Shown one piece after another: positions 25,505-34,180 of a DNA stretch of 64,000 nt. Source of the DNA: JAGDZR01 sp049115695. GTDB lineage: Bacteria > Bacteroidota > Bacteroidia > Cytophagales > Cyclobacteriaceae. The position numbers and the translations under genes are program-made. The notes under the pieces are model-generated. The model ran no database searches. It was not told the DNA's origin and worked only from the letters and a program-made list of their open reading frames with translations. Each line of letters opens with the position of its first letter. The first letter of the stretch is position 1. The DNA is taken from assembly GCA_049115695.1 (NCBI GenBank), contig JAGDZR010000012.1:186001-250000 (forward strand), written 5' to 3'.

Positions 25505-26386
25505 TCATTCTACATTAATCCGTCTTAAGTCACTTGGATTAAGACCGGTTTTTTGCTTAAAAAGTCTACTGAAATATTGAAGAGACTCAAAACCGAGATC
25601 AAAGCAAATGGATTTAATGCTTTTGTCAGTAGTGGTAATCCATTCCCGGGCTTTTAAGATTTTCAGGTCAATCAAGTATTGATTGGGAGGCTGGCCGGTA
25701 TAATTCTTAAAGATTTTTCTAAAATTAGAATAGCTCACATTAAACAGAGCGGCCAATTGATGCATGTCGATTGTGTTTCCTAAATTCTCCCATAAGTATC
25801 GCTTGGTCTTAACTATGAGCTCTTCTGTTTCTTTCTCTCGTCCCTTAAAGTCTTTCCTGCGATACTCAGATATTACCTGACCTAAGATTTCCAATAGGAG
25901 TCCAGATATTACCTGATGATATCCCGGGCGTTGATGACCAGCAAAATCCTGTATTTTGTCATAGGCGTTGATCATTTCTGTATGAATACCACATTGAATG
26001 ATGGGTTTGTCGGGGGATAATTGAGCATTGGTCATGAAATGATTCGACAGATCACCCTTGAATCCTATGTATCTCTCTGTCCAACCAGTTTCGAGTACAG
26101 GTCGATATCGATGATGTACACCGGGAAACAATATGATGCAGTCACCGGCTTGCACTTTATAAACCTGATCTCTGGATTCAAAAGTCCCCTGACCCGATAC
26201 GATGTAGTTAATTTGAAATTCATCCAGTACTCGACCATTTTCCCATTGGAAGAAATAGCCAGAAGGATGCTTGGAAGATGGGTATGCAGTTCCAGCCGGA
26301 ATAGTGCTTCGACCAACGACGGTAAGATAGATGCCCCAGTTTTTGTCGGTCTCACTGGCATTAAGATATTTCAGAAAATCCTTCAC
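25505..26386 (-). CDS. AraC-family regulator of the rhamnose operon
   Basis: A 293-aa regulator with an N-terminal cupin sensor (about 20-150, including YIVSGQGTFESRDQVYKVQAGDCIIL) and a C-terminal double helix-turn-helix (about 195-293, including LAALFNVSYSNFRKIFKNYTGQPPNQYL and SLQYFSRLFKQKTGLNPSDLR). The frame starts at GTG (26386); no in-frame ATG precedes it before a stop. It is divergent from the aldolase-rhamnose isomerase-kinase operon, so it is likely the L-rhamnose-responsive activator (RhaR-like). Perfect 18-bp repeats lie immediately upstream of both divergent starts. Confidence 0.85.
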   Translation of the reverse strand: MKDFLKYLNASETDKNWGIYLTVVGRSTIPAGTAYPSSKHPSGYFFQWENGRVLDEFQINYIVSGQGTFESRDQVYKVQAGDCIILFPGVHHRYRPVLETGWTERYIGFKGDLSNHFMTNAQLSPDKPIIQCGIHTEMINAYDKIQDFAGHQRPGYHQVISGLLLEILGQVISEYRRKDFKGREKETEELIVKTKRYLWENLGNTIDMHQLAALFNVSYSNFRKIFKNYTGQPPNQYLIDLKILKAREWITTTDKSIKSICFDLGFESLQYFSRLFKQKTGLNPSDLRRINVE

Positions 26387-26393
26387 ATTGCCA

Positions 26394-26411
26394 AAGTCAA
26401 AAAAGACAAGT
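26394..26411 (+). repeat. 18-bp direct repeat, copy 1 (araC-proximal)
   Basis: AAGTCAAAAAAGACAAGT, identical to the copy at 26479. It contains AGTCAA and AGACAA nine bases apart, resembling paired AraC half-sites. It begins 8 bp upstream of the regulator's GTG start, compatible with autoregulation. Confidence 0.7.
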
Positions 26412-26452
26412 CAATTATCAATTTGTGTAATCATATCGCTAATATGTGAAAA

Positions 26453-26460
26453 TATCTTTG
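26453..26460 (+). promoter_or_regulatory. Candidate -7 box of the rhamnose operon
   Basis: TATCTTTG matches TAnnTTTG and lies 38 bp before the aldolase start. The nearest TTTG (26422-26425) is 27 bp upstream, longer than the usual spacing, which would fit an activator-dependent promoter. Confidence 0.35.
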
Positions 26461-26478
26461 TAATCAGATAATTATTAT

Positions 26479-26496
26479 AAGTCAAAAAAGACAAGT
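26479..26496 (+). repeat. 18-bp direct repeat, copy 2 (operon-proximal)
   Basis: AAGTCAAAAAAGACAAGT, one base before the ATG at 26498 and identical to copy 1, 85 bp away in the same orientation. Its position overlapping the start region suggests control of the operon. Confidence 0.7.
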
Positions 26497-26497
26497 T

Positions 26498-28609
26498 ATG
26501 TCAAGGATTGGTGTAGAATCAGAATACAAGCATGTAGACTATTTATGGGATGATAAAATTGCTGGAGCAAAAGACAATGAGGTAGACTTGTTGCTTTACA
26601 GGTCCAATATTTTAGGGGCAGATTTGAGGATCACCAATTATGGAGGCGGTAATACGAGTTGTAAGTCTTTTGAAAAGGACCCATTATCTGGAGAAGAGGT
26701 AGAGGTGATGTGGGTGAAAGGCTCTGGTGGTGATATTGGTACTTTGAAGAGAAGCGGCCTGGCCGGTTTATATCTTGATAAGCTGAGAGCACTGAAAAAT
26801 GTATACCGGGGTTTGGAGTTCGAAGATGAAATGGTCGCCCTTTTCAATCATTGCATTTATGACTTGAATTCAAAAGCTCCTTCGATTGATACCCCATTGC
26901 ATTCAATGTTGCCTTATAAACATATTGATCATTTGCACCCTGATGCAGCCATTGCTATTGCAGCATCGAAAGATGGTGAGCGTATTATGAAAGAAGTCCA
27001 TGGCGAAAATTTCACATGGATACCGTGGCAAAGGCCCGGATTTGATTTATCACTAAAATTGGAGGCAGCAGTCAACGAAAACCCAAACCTAGAAGGTATC
27101 TATCTGGGAGGACATGGTTTGTTTACCTGGGGAGATACAGCCAAGGAATGCTACATCAATTCGCTCAACGCCATAGAGAAAGCGAGCACTTATCTGGAAG
27201 CGCAGTATGGAAAAAAACGACCAGTGTTTGGTGGAGCTAAGCTCAGCTCATTGGATAAAACGAATAGGATGGATCAGGCAGCTACCCTTGCGCCTGTATT
27301 AAGAGGACTTGCGTCCAGCAGTGCATTGATGGTGGGGCATTTTACAGATGACGACAGAGTACTGGAGTTTGCTAATAGTCATGACCTTGACAGGTTAGCC
27401 CCACTCGGCACTAGTTGCCCGGATCATTTTCTGAGAACCAAAATTCAACCTCTGGTCTTGGATATTCCAGCGGATATAGACCTGTCAGATTTAGCTGCGA
27501 TTAAAAAACAAATAGCGCCAGTTTTCGAGCAGTATCGAAATGTTTATACGACGTATTATGAGATGCACAAACGGGCTAATAGCCCTGCGATTCGGGACGC
27601 CAATCCTGTTGTAATTATTTGGCCGGGAGTGGGAATGTTTACCTATGCTAAAAACAAACAAACAGCACGCGTAGCAAGTGAATTTTATATCAATGCCATC
27701 AATGTGATGAAAGGAGCAGAAGCAGCTTCTGAATATGTAGCGCTACCGCTTCAGGAGGCTTTCGATATAGAGTACTGGCTGCTTGAAGAAGCAAAACTGC
27801 AACGAATGCCGAAAGAAAAACCACTGTCAAGAAAAGTAGCCTTGATCACAGGAAGTGCTGGTGGAATAGGAAAGGCGATCGCAGATCGATTTGCTGAGGA
27901 AGGAGCCTGTGTGATGCTTTCGGATATTGATGAAGACCGAGTTAAGGAAGCTGTCAAAGATTATGGTAGTGATGCAGCCAGCTGTGTAGCATTGGATGTC
28001 ACAGATGCCAATAGTGTTAAAAATGCATTTAAGAAAGCTAGTCTCGAGTTTGGAGGTGTGGACATTATTGTGAACTCTGCAGGGCTGGCGATTTCAAAGC
28101 CAATTGGAGAGACAACAGAAGCTGATTATGATCTGCTAATGGACGTACTTACCAAGGGGCAATTTGAAGTATGTAAAAGTGGTGTTGCAGTGATGCGGGC
28201 ACAGGGAATAGGTGGTGATATCGTCAATATTGCCAGTAAGAATGGACTGGTCTCCGGACCTAACAATGTGGTCTATGGAACAGCAAAGGCCTCTCAGCAA
28301 CACATGAGTAGACTGTTGGCTGCTGAACTAGGTCCGGATAAAATCCGCGTCAATGTAGTCAACCCTGATGCCGTAATCGAGGGCAGTAAAATATGGGAAG
28401 GTGCTTGGGCAGAGGGAAGGGCCAAAGCCTATGGGATAACGGTAAAGGAGTTACCTGCTCATTATGCCAAACGAACACTTCTGAATGAGATTATTGGAAC
28501 AAGAGACATAGCCAATGGTGTTTTTGCATTTGTTGGGGGTGATCTCAAAAAGAGTACTGGAAACATCCTAAACGTGGATGGTGGAGTGGCTGCTGCATTT
28601 GTAAGGTAA
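26498..28609 (+). CDS. Bifunctional rhamnulose-1-phosphate aldolase / short-chain dehydrogenase
   Basis: A 703-aa fusion that splits L-rhamnulose 1-phosphate to dihydroxyacetone phosphate and lactaldehyde and oxidises or reduces the latter. Residues 1-400 are a class II aldolase domain (early NYGGGNTS, metal ligands around DHLHPDA, and GGHGLFTWG). Residues about 440-703 are an SDR domain with ALITGSAGGIGKAIADRF, NSAGLA, and YGTAKAS as the catalytic Tyr-x-x-x-Lys. The length matches the Bacteroidota and Bacillus RhaE/RhaEW-type fusion. It leads an operon with rhamnose isomerase and kinase. Confidence 0.93.
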   Translation: MSRIGVESEYKHVDYLWDDKIAGAKDNEVDLLLYRSNILGADLRITNYGGGNTSCKSFEKDPLSGEEVEVMWVKGSGGDIGTLKRSGLAGLYLDKLRALKNVYRGLEFEDEMVALFNHCIYDLNSKAPSIDTPLHSMLPYKHIDHLHPDAAIAIAASKDGERIMKEVHGENFTWIPWQRPGFDLSLKLEAAVNENPNLEGIYLGGHGLFTWGDTAKECYINSLNAIEKASTYLEAQYGKKRPVFGGAKLSSLDKTNRMDQAATLAPVLRGLASSSALMVGHFTDDDRVLEFANSHDLDRLAPLGTSCPDHFLRTKIQPLVLDIPADIDLSDLAAIKKQIAPVFEQYRNVYTTYYEMHKRANSPAIRDANPVVIIWPGVGMFTYAKNKQTARVASEFYINAINVMKGAEAASEYVALPLQEAFDIEYWLLEEAKLQRMPKEKPLSRKVALITGSAGGIGKAIADRFAEEGACVMLSDIDEDRVKEAVKDYGSDAASCVALDVTDANSVKNAFKKASLEFGGVDIIVNSAGLAISKPIGETTEADYDLLMDVLTKGQFEVCKSGVAVMRAQGIGGDIVNIASKNGLVSGPNNVVYGTAKASQQHMSRLLAAELGPDKIRVNVVNPDAVIEGSKIWEGAWAEGRAKAYGITVKELPAHYAKRTLLNEIIGTRDIANGVFAFVGGDLKKSTGNILNVDGGVAAAFVR

Positions 28610-28633
28610 TATTCCAACCCTAACATTATCCTC

Positions 28634-29908
28634 ATGATAGAACAAAAGAAAATTGAACAACACAATGATGTATATCTCGGTGCACATCAACGTGATTTTA
28701 GTTACCTGCAATCTAGACTAATAGATAATGGACTAGATGTAGAAGCGATTATCAAAAAACTTCAGGCATTTCAGGTCGCTATACCAAGCTGGGCTTTGGG
28801 AACTGGAGGGACAAGATTTGGACGATTTTCCGGAGCTGGTGAGCCTGGAAGCTTGGAAGAGAAAATTGAAGATGTAGGACTGCTGCATCAACTCAACGCA
28901 TCAAGTGGGGCCATTAGTCTGCATATTCCCTGGGATATTCCCAAGCGCGCTGAGTCGATCATCTCATTGGCTAAAGCCAATAATCTGAAATTTGATGCAG
29001 TCAATTCTAACACTTTTCAAGACCAATCTGGTGATGATCATTCATATAAGTTTGGGTCGTTGTGCCACACTGATGAAGGAGTTAGAAGACAGGCAATCGA
29101 TCATAATGTTGAGGTAATCAAATACGGTAAAGCTTTGGGATCCAAGGCATTGACTGTCTGGCTGGCGGACGGTAGTACATTTCCAGGCCAACAAAATTTT
29201 CGAGGTGCGCTCACGCGAACTTTGGATTCGCTTTCAGCTATCTACGATCAACTTCCCAGCGACTGGACGTTGTTGTTGGAGTATAAACCGTACGAACCCA
29301 ATTTTTACTCAATGGTAATTCCGGATTGGGGGACATCCCATCTTTTGGTCTCAAAGCTTGGAGACAAGGCTCGGACATTGGTTGATCTGGGGCATCATTT
29401 ACCTAACAGCAATATTGAGCAAATCGTTGCAGTATTGATGATGCAGGAGAAGCTAGGTGGGTTTCACTTCAATGACAGTAAGTATGGGGATGATGACCTA
29501 ACTGTCGGCAGCATCAAACCGTATCAGCTATTTCTGATTTTTTGTGAATTGATCGCTGGTATGGAGGAAACACAAAACCCGGAATTGAGCTGGATGATTG
29601 ATGCAAGTCACAATCTAAAAGACCCATTGGAGGATCTCATACAGTCTGTCGAAGCGATTATGATTGCCCATGCGCAGGCATTGATCATGAACCGAGATGC
29701 TTTGAAACATGCACAGGAACAAAATGATGTCGCTGCATGTCAAGAGCTGCTACAGACTGCATTTCGGACCGATGTTCGATCATTGATAGCTGAGGCTAGA
29801 TTAAGGTCTGGGGCAGCATTACAACCTCTCACTTTATACCGATTATCTGAAGCCAGAAAGCAACTCATCGACCAACGCGGATCCTCCACAATAGCCACAG
29901 GATTATAA
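28634..29908 (+). CDS. rhaI: L-rhamnose isomerase (RhaI type)
   Basis: A 424-aa TIM-barrel isomerase converting L-rhamnose to L-rhamnulose, of the Pseudomonas stutzeri-like RhaI type rather than E. coli RhaA. Signature segments are LGTGGTRFGRFSGAGEPG near the N-terminus, LLEYKPYEPNFYS (metal-binding Glu), DLGHHLPNSNIEQ and GGFHFNDSKYGDDDLTVGS, with the His, Asp and Asn residues that bind the metal ions. It begins 24 bp after the aldolase gene and its TAATG overlaps the kinase start. Confidence 0.92.
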   Translation: MIEQKKIEQHNDVYLGAHQRDFSYLQSRLIDNGLDVEAIIKKLQAFQVAIPSWALGTGGTRFGRFSGAGEPGSLEEKIEDVGLLHQLNASSGAISLHIPWDIPKRAESIISLAKANNLKFDAVNSNTFQDQSGDDHSYKFGSLCHTDEGVRRQAIDHNVEVIKYGKALGSKALTVWLADGSTFPGQQNFRGALTRTLDSLSAIYDQLPSDWTLLLEYKPYEPNFYSMVIPDWGTSHLLVSKLGDKARTLVDLGHHLPNSNIEQIVAVLMMQEKLGGFHFNDSKYGDDDLTVGSIKPYQLFLIFCELIAGMEETQNPELSWMIDASHNLKDPLEDLIQSVEAIMIAHAQALIMNRDALKHAQEQNDVAACQELLQTAFRTDVRSLIAEARLRSGAALQPLTLYRLSEARKQLIDQRGSSTIATGL

Positions 29909-31266
29909 TGCCGCAGGAGGTCATTGCAGTATTTGATGTTGGCAAGACAAATAAGAAATTCTTCTTGTTTGATAGGTCATTCAAAGTTGTGCATCAGACA
30001 TACATCCGCTTTGATGAAATCCCGGATGACGATGGCTTCCACTCTGAGGACCTATATGCATTAGCAAACTGGATCAAACAGACGTTTGAAGAAATCATCT
30101 CTAATCAGTCATATAGCGTAAAGGCGGTAAATTTTTCAGCATATGGTGCATCATTGGTGCATTTGGATGTCAAAAACGAGCTAGCTACCCCTTTTTACAA
30201 TTACTTGAAGCCATTACCGCGCACGATTGAAGATAAGTTCCTAGGACATTTCAAAAGTAAAGAAGACTTTGAGTTAAGGACGGCCAGTCCCTATCTGGGC
30301 ATGCTTAACTCAGGCATCCAGTTGATTTATTTAAAATACGCCAAACCTAACTTATTTCAGCAGGTGGAAAGGACTATACATTTTCCGCAATACCTGAGTG
30401 GCATCATTACCGGGGAGTTCATGACAGATTACATGAGTATTGGCTGTCACACAGGCCTGTGGGATTTTGGTAATAATGACTATTCACACTGGCTGACCGC
30501 AGAGGGAGTTCAGTCGAAACTATGCCAACTGAAATCCGATGCTTTCAAGATGGTTTCAGGAGTAAAGGTTGGAAGAGGAATACATGATAGCTCGGCAGCA
30601 TTGATGCCTTATTTATCAGAGCATATGGATCCGTTTGTGCTGATATCAACCGGAACGTGGAACATCAGTATGAATCCTTTCAATCATGAGCCGCTGAATT
30701 CTGCGGAACTCAAACTTGATTGTTTGAATTACATGACTTCAACTGGAAAATCAGTGAAGTCTACCCGGTTGTTTTTGGGAAATCATCTGCGTGAAACCGT
30801 CAAAAAATTGGCTGAGTTCTTTAATGTGGATTATGAGGATTACAAGCAAATAGGATGGAAGCCTGAAAGAGTAAATAAGTGTGATTCCAGTAGGCAATTG
30901 CTGTTTGATCATAAAGTTTTATTACCTGAAAGATTTGGATTTACAAATAGTGAACAGTCAAATTTTTCAATGTTCCCTAGTTTTGAACTAGCAGTTCATC
31001 AGCTATTTGAGGAATTAACAGATTTGCAGGTAGCTTCCTTGCACGTCGTTCTTGGAGACGTAAAAGACATCTTCGTGGATGGGGGATTTGCAACGAGTGA
31101 CCTGTTTTTATCACTACTTGCGAAAAAACTCCCAGAGCACCGGATATATTCCTGTGAATTTGGAATGGGGAGTGCATTAGGCGCTGCGCTTCAAGTCAGT
31201 GAACATGGATTGCCTGAAGACTATTTTAAGGATCATTACAAAGTCAAACTTTGGGGTACCCAGTAA
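29908..31266 (+). CDS. L-rhamnulokinase (FGGY family)
   Basis: A 452-aa sugar kinase of the FGGY family. The N-terminal phosphate loop is VFDVGKTNKKFFLFD, the sugar-binding segment NFSAYGASLVHLD, then STGTWNIS and the C-terminal VDGGFATSDLFLSLLA ATP-binding motif. With the adjoining isomerase and aldolase it completes the three-step L-rhamnose pathway. It is in the L-fuculose/rhamnulose kinase branch; rhamnulose is inferred from neighbours. Its start overlaps the isomerase stop. Confidence 0.88.
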   Translation: MPQEVIAVFDVGKTNKKFFLFDRSFKVVHQTYIRFDEIPDDDGFHSEDLYALANWIKQTFEEIISNQSYSVKAVNFSAYGASLVHLDVKNELATPFYNYLKPLPRTIEDKFLGHFKSKEDFELRTASPYLGMLNSGIQLIYLKYAKPNLFQQVERTIHFPQYLSGIITGEFMTDYMSIGCHTGLWDFGNNDYSHWLTAEGVQSKLCQLKSDAFKMVSGVKVGRGIHDSSAALMPYLSEHMDPFVLISTGTWNISMNPFNHEPLNSAELKLDCLNYMTSTGKSVKSTRLFLGNHLRETVKKLAEFFNVDYEDYKQIGWKPERVNKCDSSRQLLFDHKVLLPERFGFTNSEQSNFSMFPSFELAVHQLFEELTDLQVASLHVVLGDVKDIFVDGGFATSDLFLSLLAKKLPEHRIYSCEFGMGSALGAALQVSEHGLPEDYFKDHYKVKLWGTQ

Positions 31267-31439
31267 ATGAAGTAACATCAGTGGTTGATGGATAAATGTG
31301 CAATAGATGCTGCCTATTCTGTTGGGTCAGATCAAACGATGGAAGTGATGGAAAACTGCCAGGGCAGGCAAACCTTAGGATTTGTCAAGTCAAATATTTG
31401 AATAACCTTGCATGTAGATCACCCATTTCATTCTCTATC

Positions 31440-32312
31440 ATGACAACAAGAAGAAATTTTACCAAATTGAGTGGGTTGACGGTTTTAGGATCAGCTGTTG
31501 CTCCGTTGACTTTCGGCCAATCAAAAGATGACATAGGGACTATGTTACATAATACATTGAATCAATCAAAACCTATGGGCGTACAAGCATATTCTGTGCG
31601 TCAGGCCCTTTCGAAGGATTTTCAGGGATCAATGAAGCAGATCGCTGATATTGGTTATCAATTTATTGAAGGCTATGGACTGGGATTGGATGGAAAGCTT
31701 TTTGGTATGTCTCCTGTAGACTATAAGAATATCGTGGATGACCTGGGGATGAAATTAATCTCGACGCATACCACGTATTTCACCCCGAAAGATGCAGGTA
31801 AGGTAATTGAAGCTGCTGGTGAAAGTGGGGTCAAATATTTGGTTATTCCCTACCTGGATGACGCACTGCGTGACGATTACTACCAAATAGCGGCAAACCT
31901 GAACGCCGTTGGTGAGCTCTTCAAAGGTTCGGGCATTAAGTTTTGCTATCACAATCATGCCTTTGAATTTGAAAAGATGAATGGTGAGATTCCTTTGGAC
32001 ATTCTCATCAAGGAAACTGATCCTGAATTGGTCTCATTCGAAGCAGATTTGTACTGGATCAAAAGAGGGGGCTATGATCCCTTGACTTATCTTAAGCAGT
32101 ATCCTGGCAGATTCAGCTTATTTCATGTGAAGGATGCCGCTAAAAATTTGAAGCAAACTACAGTCGGAGCAGGCACGCTTGATTTTGAGTCGCTAATCAA
32201 TGCCAAAAACGAGTTAGGGCTGGAGTATTACTTTGTGGAAGACGAAAGGACAAAGGATCCATTCGGTAATATCAGCAAAGCCTTTGATCATATGATGACG
32301 CTCGATATTTGA
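31440..32312 (+). CDS. Tat-tagged sugar phosphate isomerase/epimerase-like TIM barrel
   Basis: A 290-aa xylose-isomerase-like TIM barrel. The ATG at 31440 is chosen because it gives a twin-arginine signal (MTTRRNFTKLSGLTVLGSAV) that ends at about FGQ (residue 24). Metal-ligand regions are FCYHNHAFEF, SFEADLYWIKRGGYD and FHVKDAAKN, and the end shows YYFVEDERTKDP. Related exported proteins accompany Gfo/Idh oxidoreductases in keto-sugar metabolism. It lies 173 bp after the rhamnulokinase, so it may or may not share its promoter. Reaction unknown. Confidence 0.8.
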   Translation: MTTRRNFTKLSGLTVLGSAVAPLTFGQSKDDIGTMLHNTLNQSKPMGVQAYSVRQALSKDFQGSMKQIADIGYQFIEGYGLGLDGKLFGMSPVDYKNIVDDLGMKLISTHTTYFTPKDAGKVIEAAGESGVKYLVIPYLDDALRDDYYQIAANLNAVGELFKGSGIKFCYHNHAFEFEKMNGEIPLDILIKETDPELVSFEADLYWIKRGGYDPLTYLKQYPGRFSLFHVKDAAKNLKQTTVGAGTLDFESLINAKNELGLEYYFVEDERTKDPFGNISKAFDHMMTLDI

Positions 32313-32465
32313 TGAGGTAAGGAGAAACTCGAGTGCATTAAGATATTTGTCAAGTTATGTCAATGATCGTGATATAGTGAGTCTATTTTAGGAAATTGAG
32401 TATTAATAGCCGTTATTCATGTACTAAGCATACTGTGAGTAAGCGCTAATCTGATCATAATCAAA

Positions 32466-34112
32466 ATGAGCATGCGAAAGAATCTTAATGTATTTTGTTA
32501 CGTTTTTATTGGGGCAATCCTATTTAGTTGTAGTCAGCCAACTGAAAAAGAGGCTGTTGTTGAAGAAGCGCCTCTTAATATCATTTTCATTATGTCGGAT
32601 GACCATGCCTATCAGGCTATCAGTGCCTATAGTGATCATCTCATCAAAACACCTAATATCGATCGGATAGCCAATGAAGGAATGTTGTTTACCAATGCTT
32701 GTGTAAGCAATTCCATTTGCGCCCCATCCAGGGCGACTATTCTCACGGGCAAGCATACCCATCTCAACGGCAAGGTGGATAATCGCATGCAGTTTGATAC
32801 TACTCAAACTACTTTCCCAATGTTGTTTCAACAGGCAGGCTATCAAACCGCCATGTTTGGGAAGTTACATTTTGGTAATAATCCTAAGGGCGTTGATGAA
32901 TTCACCATTCTACCTGGGCAGGGAAATTATATCAATCCGGATTTCATCCATAATGGTAAGGATACTACGATCATGGGTTATGCAACAGATATCATTACTG
33001 ATCTTTCCATTGATTGGATTGACCAGAAAAGGGATCAGGACAAACCCTTTATGATGATGTATTTGCATAAAGCACCTCATAGACCTTGGTGGCCAACTCC
33101 TGAGAAATTTGCTGAGTTCTCGAAAAAGGAGTTTCCACTTCCTGAAACACTATTTGATGACTATAAGGGTAGGGGAACAGCTGCTGCTACAGCAGAGATG
33201 AATTTATTGAAAGACATGAAATACGAGCACGATTCCAAGGTGTACCCAGAAATAATTGCTGAAATGGGAACTGCAGTCACACCTGAGGTTCCGGCCTGGA
33301 AGAACGCTTTTTACGGACCCTACAATCGTGCTACGGCTGAGCAAAAAGCACAGTATAAACCAACACTCGATTCGATTAGCGATTTCTTCAAGAAGAATTG
33401 GCCTAGGATGACGGATCGTGAAAAGATGATTTGGAAGTATCAGCGATACATGCAGGATTACCTGGCTTGTATTTCCTCGGTGGATGATAATGTAGGTCGC
33501 CTTTTGGACTATCTGGATGAAACAGGATTGAGTAAAAATACCATGGTGGTTTATACCTCAGATCAGGGGTTTTACCTGGGTGAACATGGCTGGTTCGATA
33601 AGCGTTTCATTTATAACGAGTCATTCAAAACACCATTATTGGTTCGATGGCCTGGAAAGATTAAGCCTGGTTCCACTTCTGATGAAATGGTACAGAACCT
33701 TGACTTTGCTCAGACCCTATTAGGAGCTGCCGGCATAGCTGCACCTGAAGATATGCAGGGAGAGAGCCTGGAACCCTTACTCACTGGAAATGTCGATCAG
33801 TGGACAAGAGACGCTGTTTACTATCACTACTATGAGTATCCGGCTGTTCATATGGTTAAGCGTCATTATGGTATTGTAACCAAGGATTTTAAGCTCGTCA
33901 AGTTTTATTATGATGTAGATGAATGGGAACTGTATGATCGCAAGAATGATCCGCAGGAAATGCGAAATGTGTACAATCATCCGGAGTACCAGGATGTGGT
34001 GATGGAGTTGACACAGCAGTTAAGCGATCTACGTGTATACTACAAGGATTCTGAGGAGTTGGATAACGAATATCTTGATATTTGGAGAGAGCGGGGATGG
34101 ATCGATAATTAG
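32466..34112 (+). CDS. Sulfatase (S1 family) lipoprotein
   Basis: A 548-aa lipoprotein sulfatase: signal with lipobox LFSC22, the metal-binding start IFIMSDDHAY at 40-49, and the formylglycine site CAPSRATILTGK with Cys85, which needs conversion by a maturase not found here. The body carries HKAPHRPWWP and SDQGFYLGEHGWFDKRF, and a C-terminal subdomain ends in a DUF4976-like region. It probably acts at the cell surface or in the periplasm to desulfate an oligosaccharide. The specific sulfate ester is not determinable. Confidence 0.88.
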   Translation: MSMRKNLNVFCYVFIGAILFSCSQPTEKEAVVEEAPLNIIFIMSDDHAYQAISAYSDHLIKTPNIDRIANEGMLFTNACVSNSICAPSRATILTGKHTHLNGKVDNRMQFDTTQTTFPMLFQQAGYQTAMFGKLHFGNNPKGVDEFTILPGQGNYINPDFIHNGKDTTIMGYATDIITDLSIDWIDQKRDQDKPFMMMYLHKAPHRPWWPTPEKFAEFSKKEFPLPETLFDDYKGRGTAAATAEMNLLKDMKYEHDSKVYPEIIAEMGTAVTPEVPAWKNAFYGPYNRATAEQKAQYKPTLDSISDFFKKNWPRMTDREKMIWKYQRYMQDYLACISSVDDNVGRLLDYLDETGLSKNTMVVYTSDQGFYLGEHGWFDKRFIYNESFKTPLLVRWPGKIKPGSTSDEMVQNLDFAQTLLGAAGIAAPEDMQGESLEPLLTGNVDQWTRDAVYYHYYEYPAVHMVKRHYGIVTKDFKLVKFYYDVDEWELYDRKNDPQEMRNVYNHPEYQDVVMELTQQLSDLRVYYKDSEELDNEYLDIWRERGWIDN

Positions 34113-34141
34113 TCTGTCATTCTTCAGAATGAGTCGACAGA
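34113..34141 (+). terminator. Nested inverted repeat after the first sulfatase
   Basis: TCTGTC (34113-34118) pairs with GACAGA (34136-34141), and inside it ATTCT pairs with AGAAT around two bases. It lies directly after the sulfatase stop, but no T-run follows, so termination is uncertain. Confidence 0.3.
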
Positions 34142-34180
34142 TCATTCGTTGTTATGTATTGATTGAATAGCTAAATTGTT

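Noticed and set aside
31296..31439. In-frame N-terminal extension of the TIM-barrel gene at 31440.
   Set aside because: It is Cys-rich and without similarity, and it would bury the Tat signal that begins at 31440.
32351..32363. CAAGTTATGTCAA shared with the start of the rhamnose aldolase gene (26492-26504).
   Set aside because: A 13-base match is expected by chance many times in 64 kb; one copy overlaps coding sequence and no extended similarity exists.
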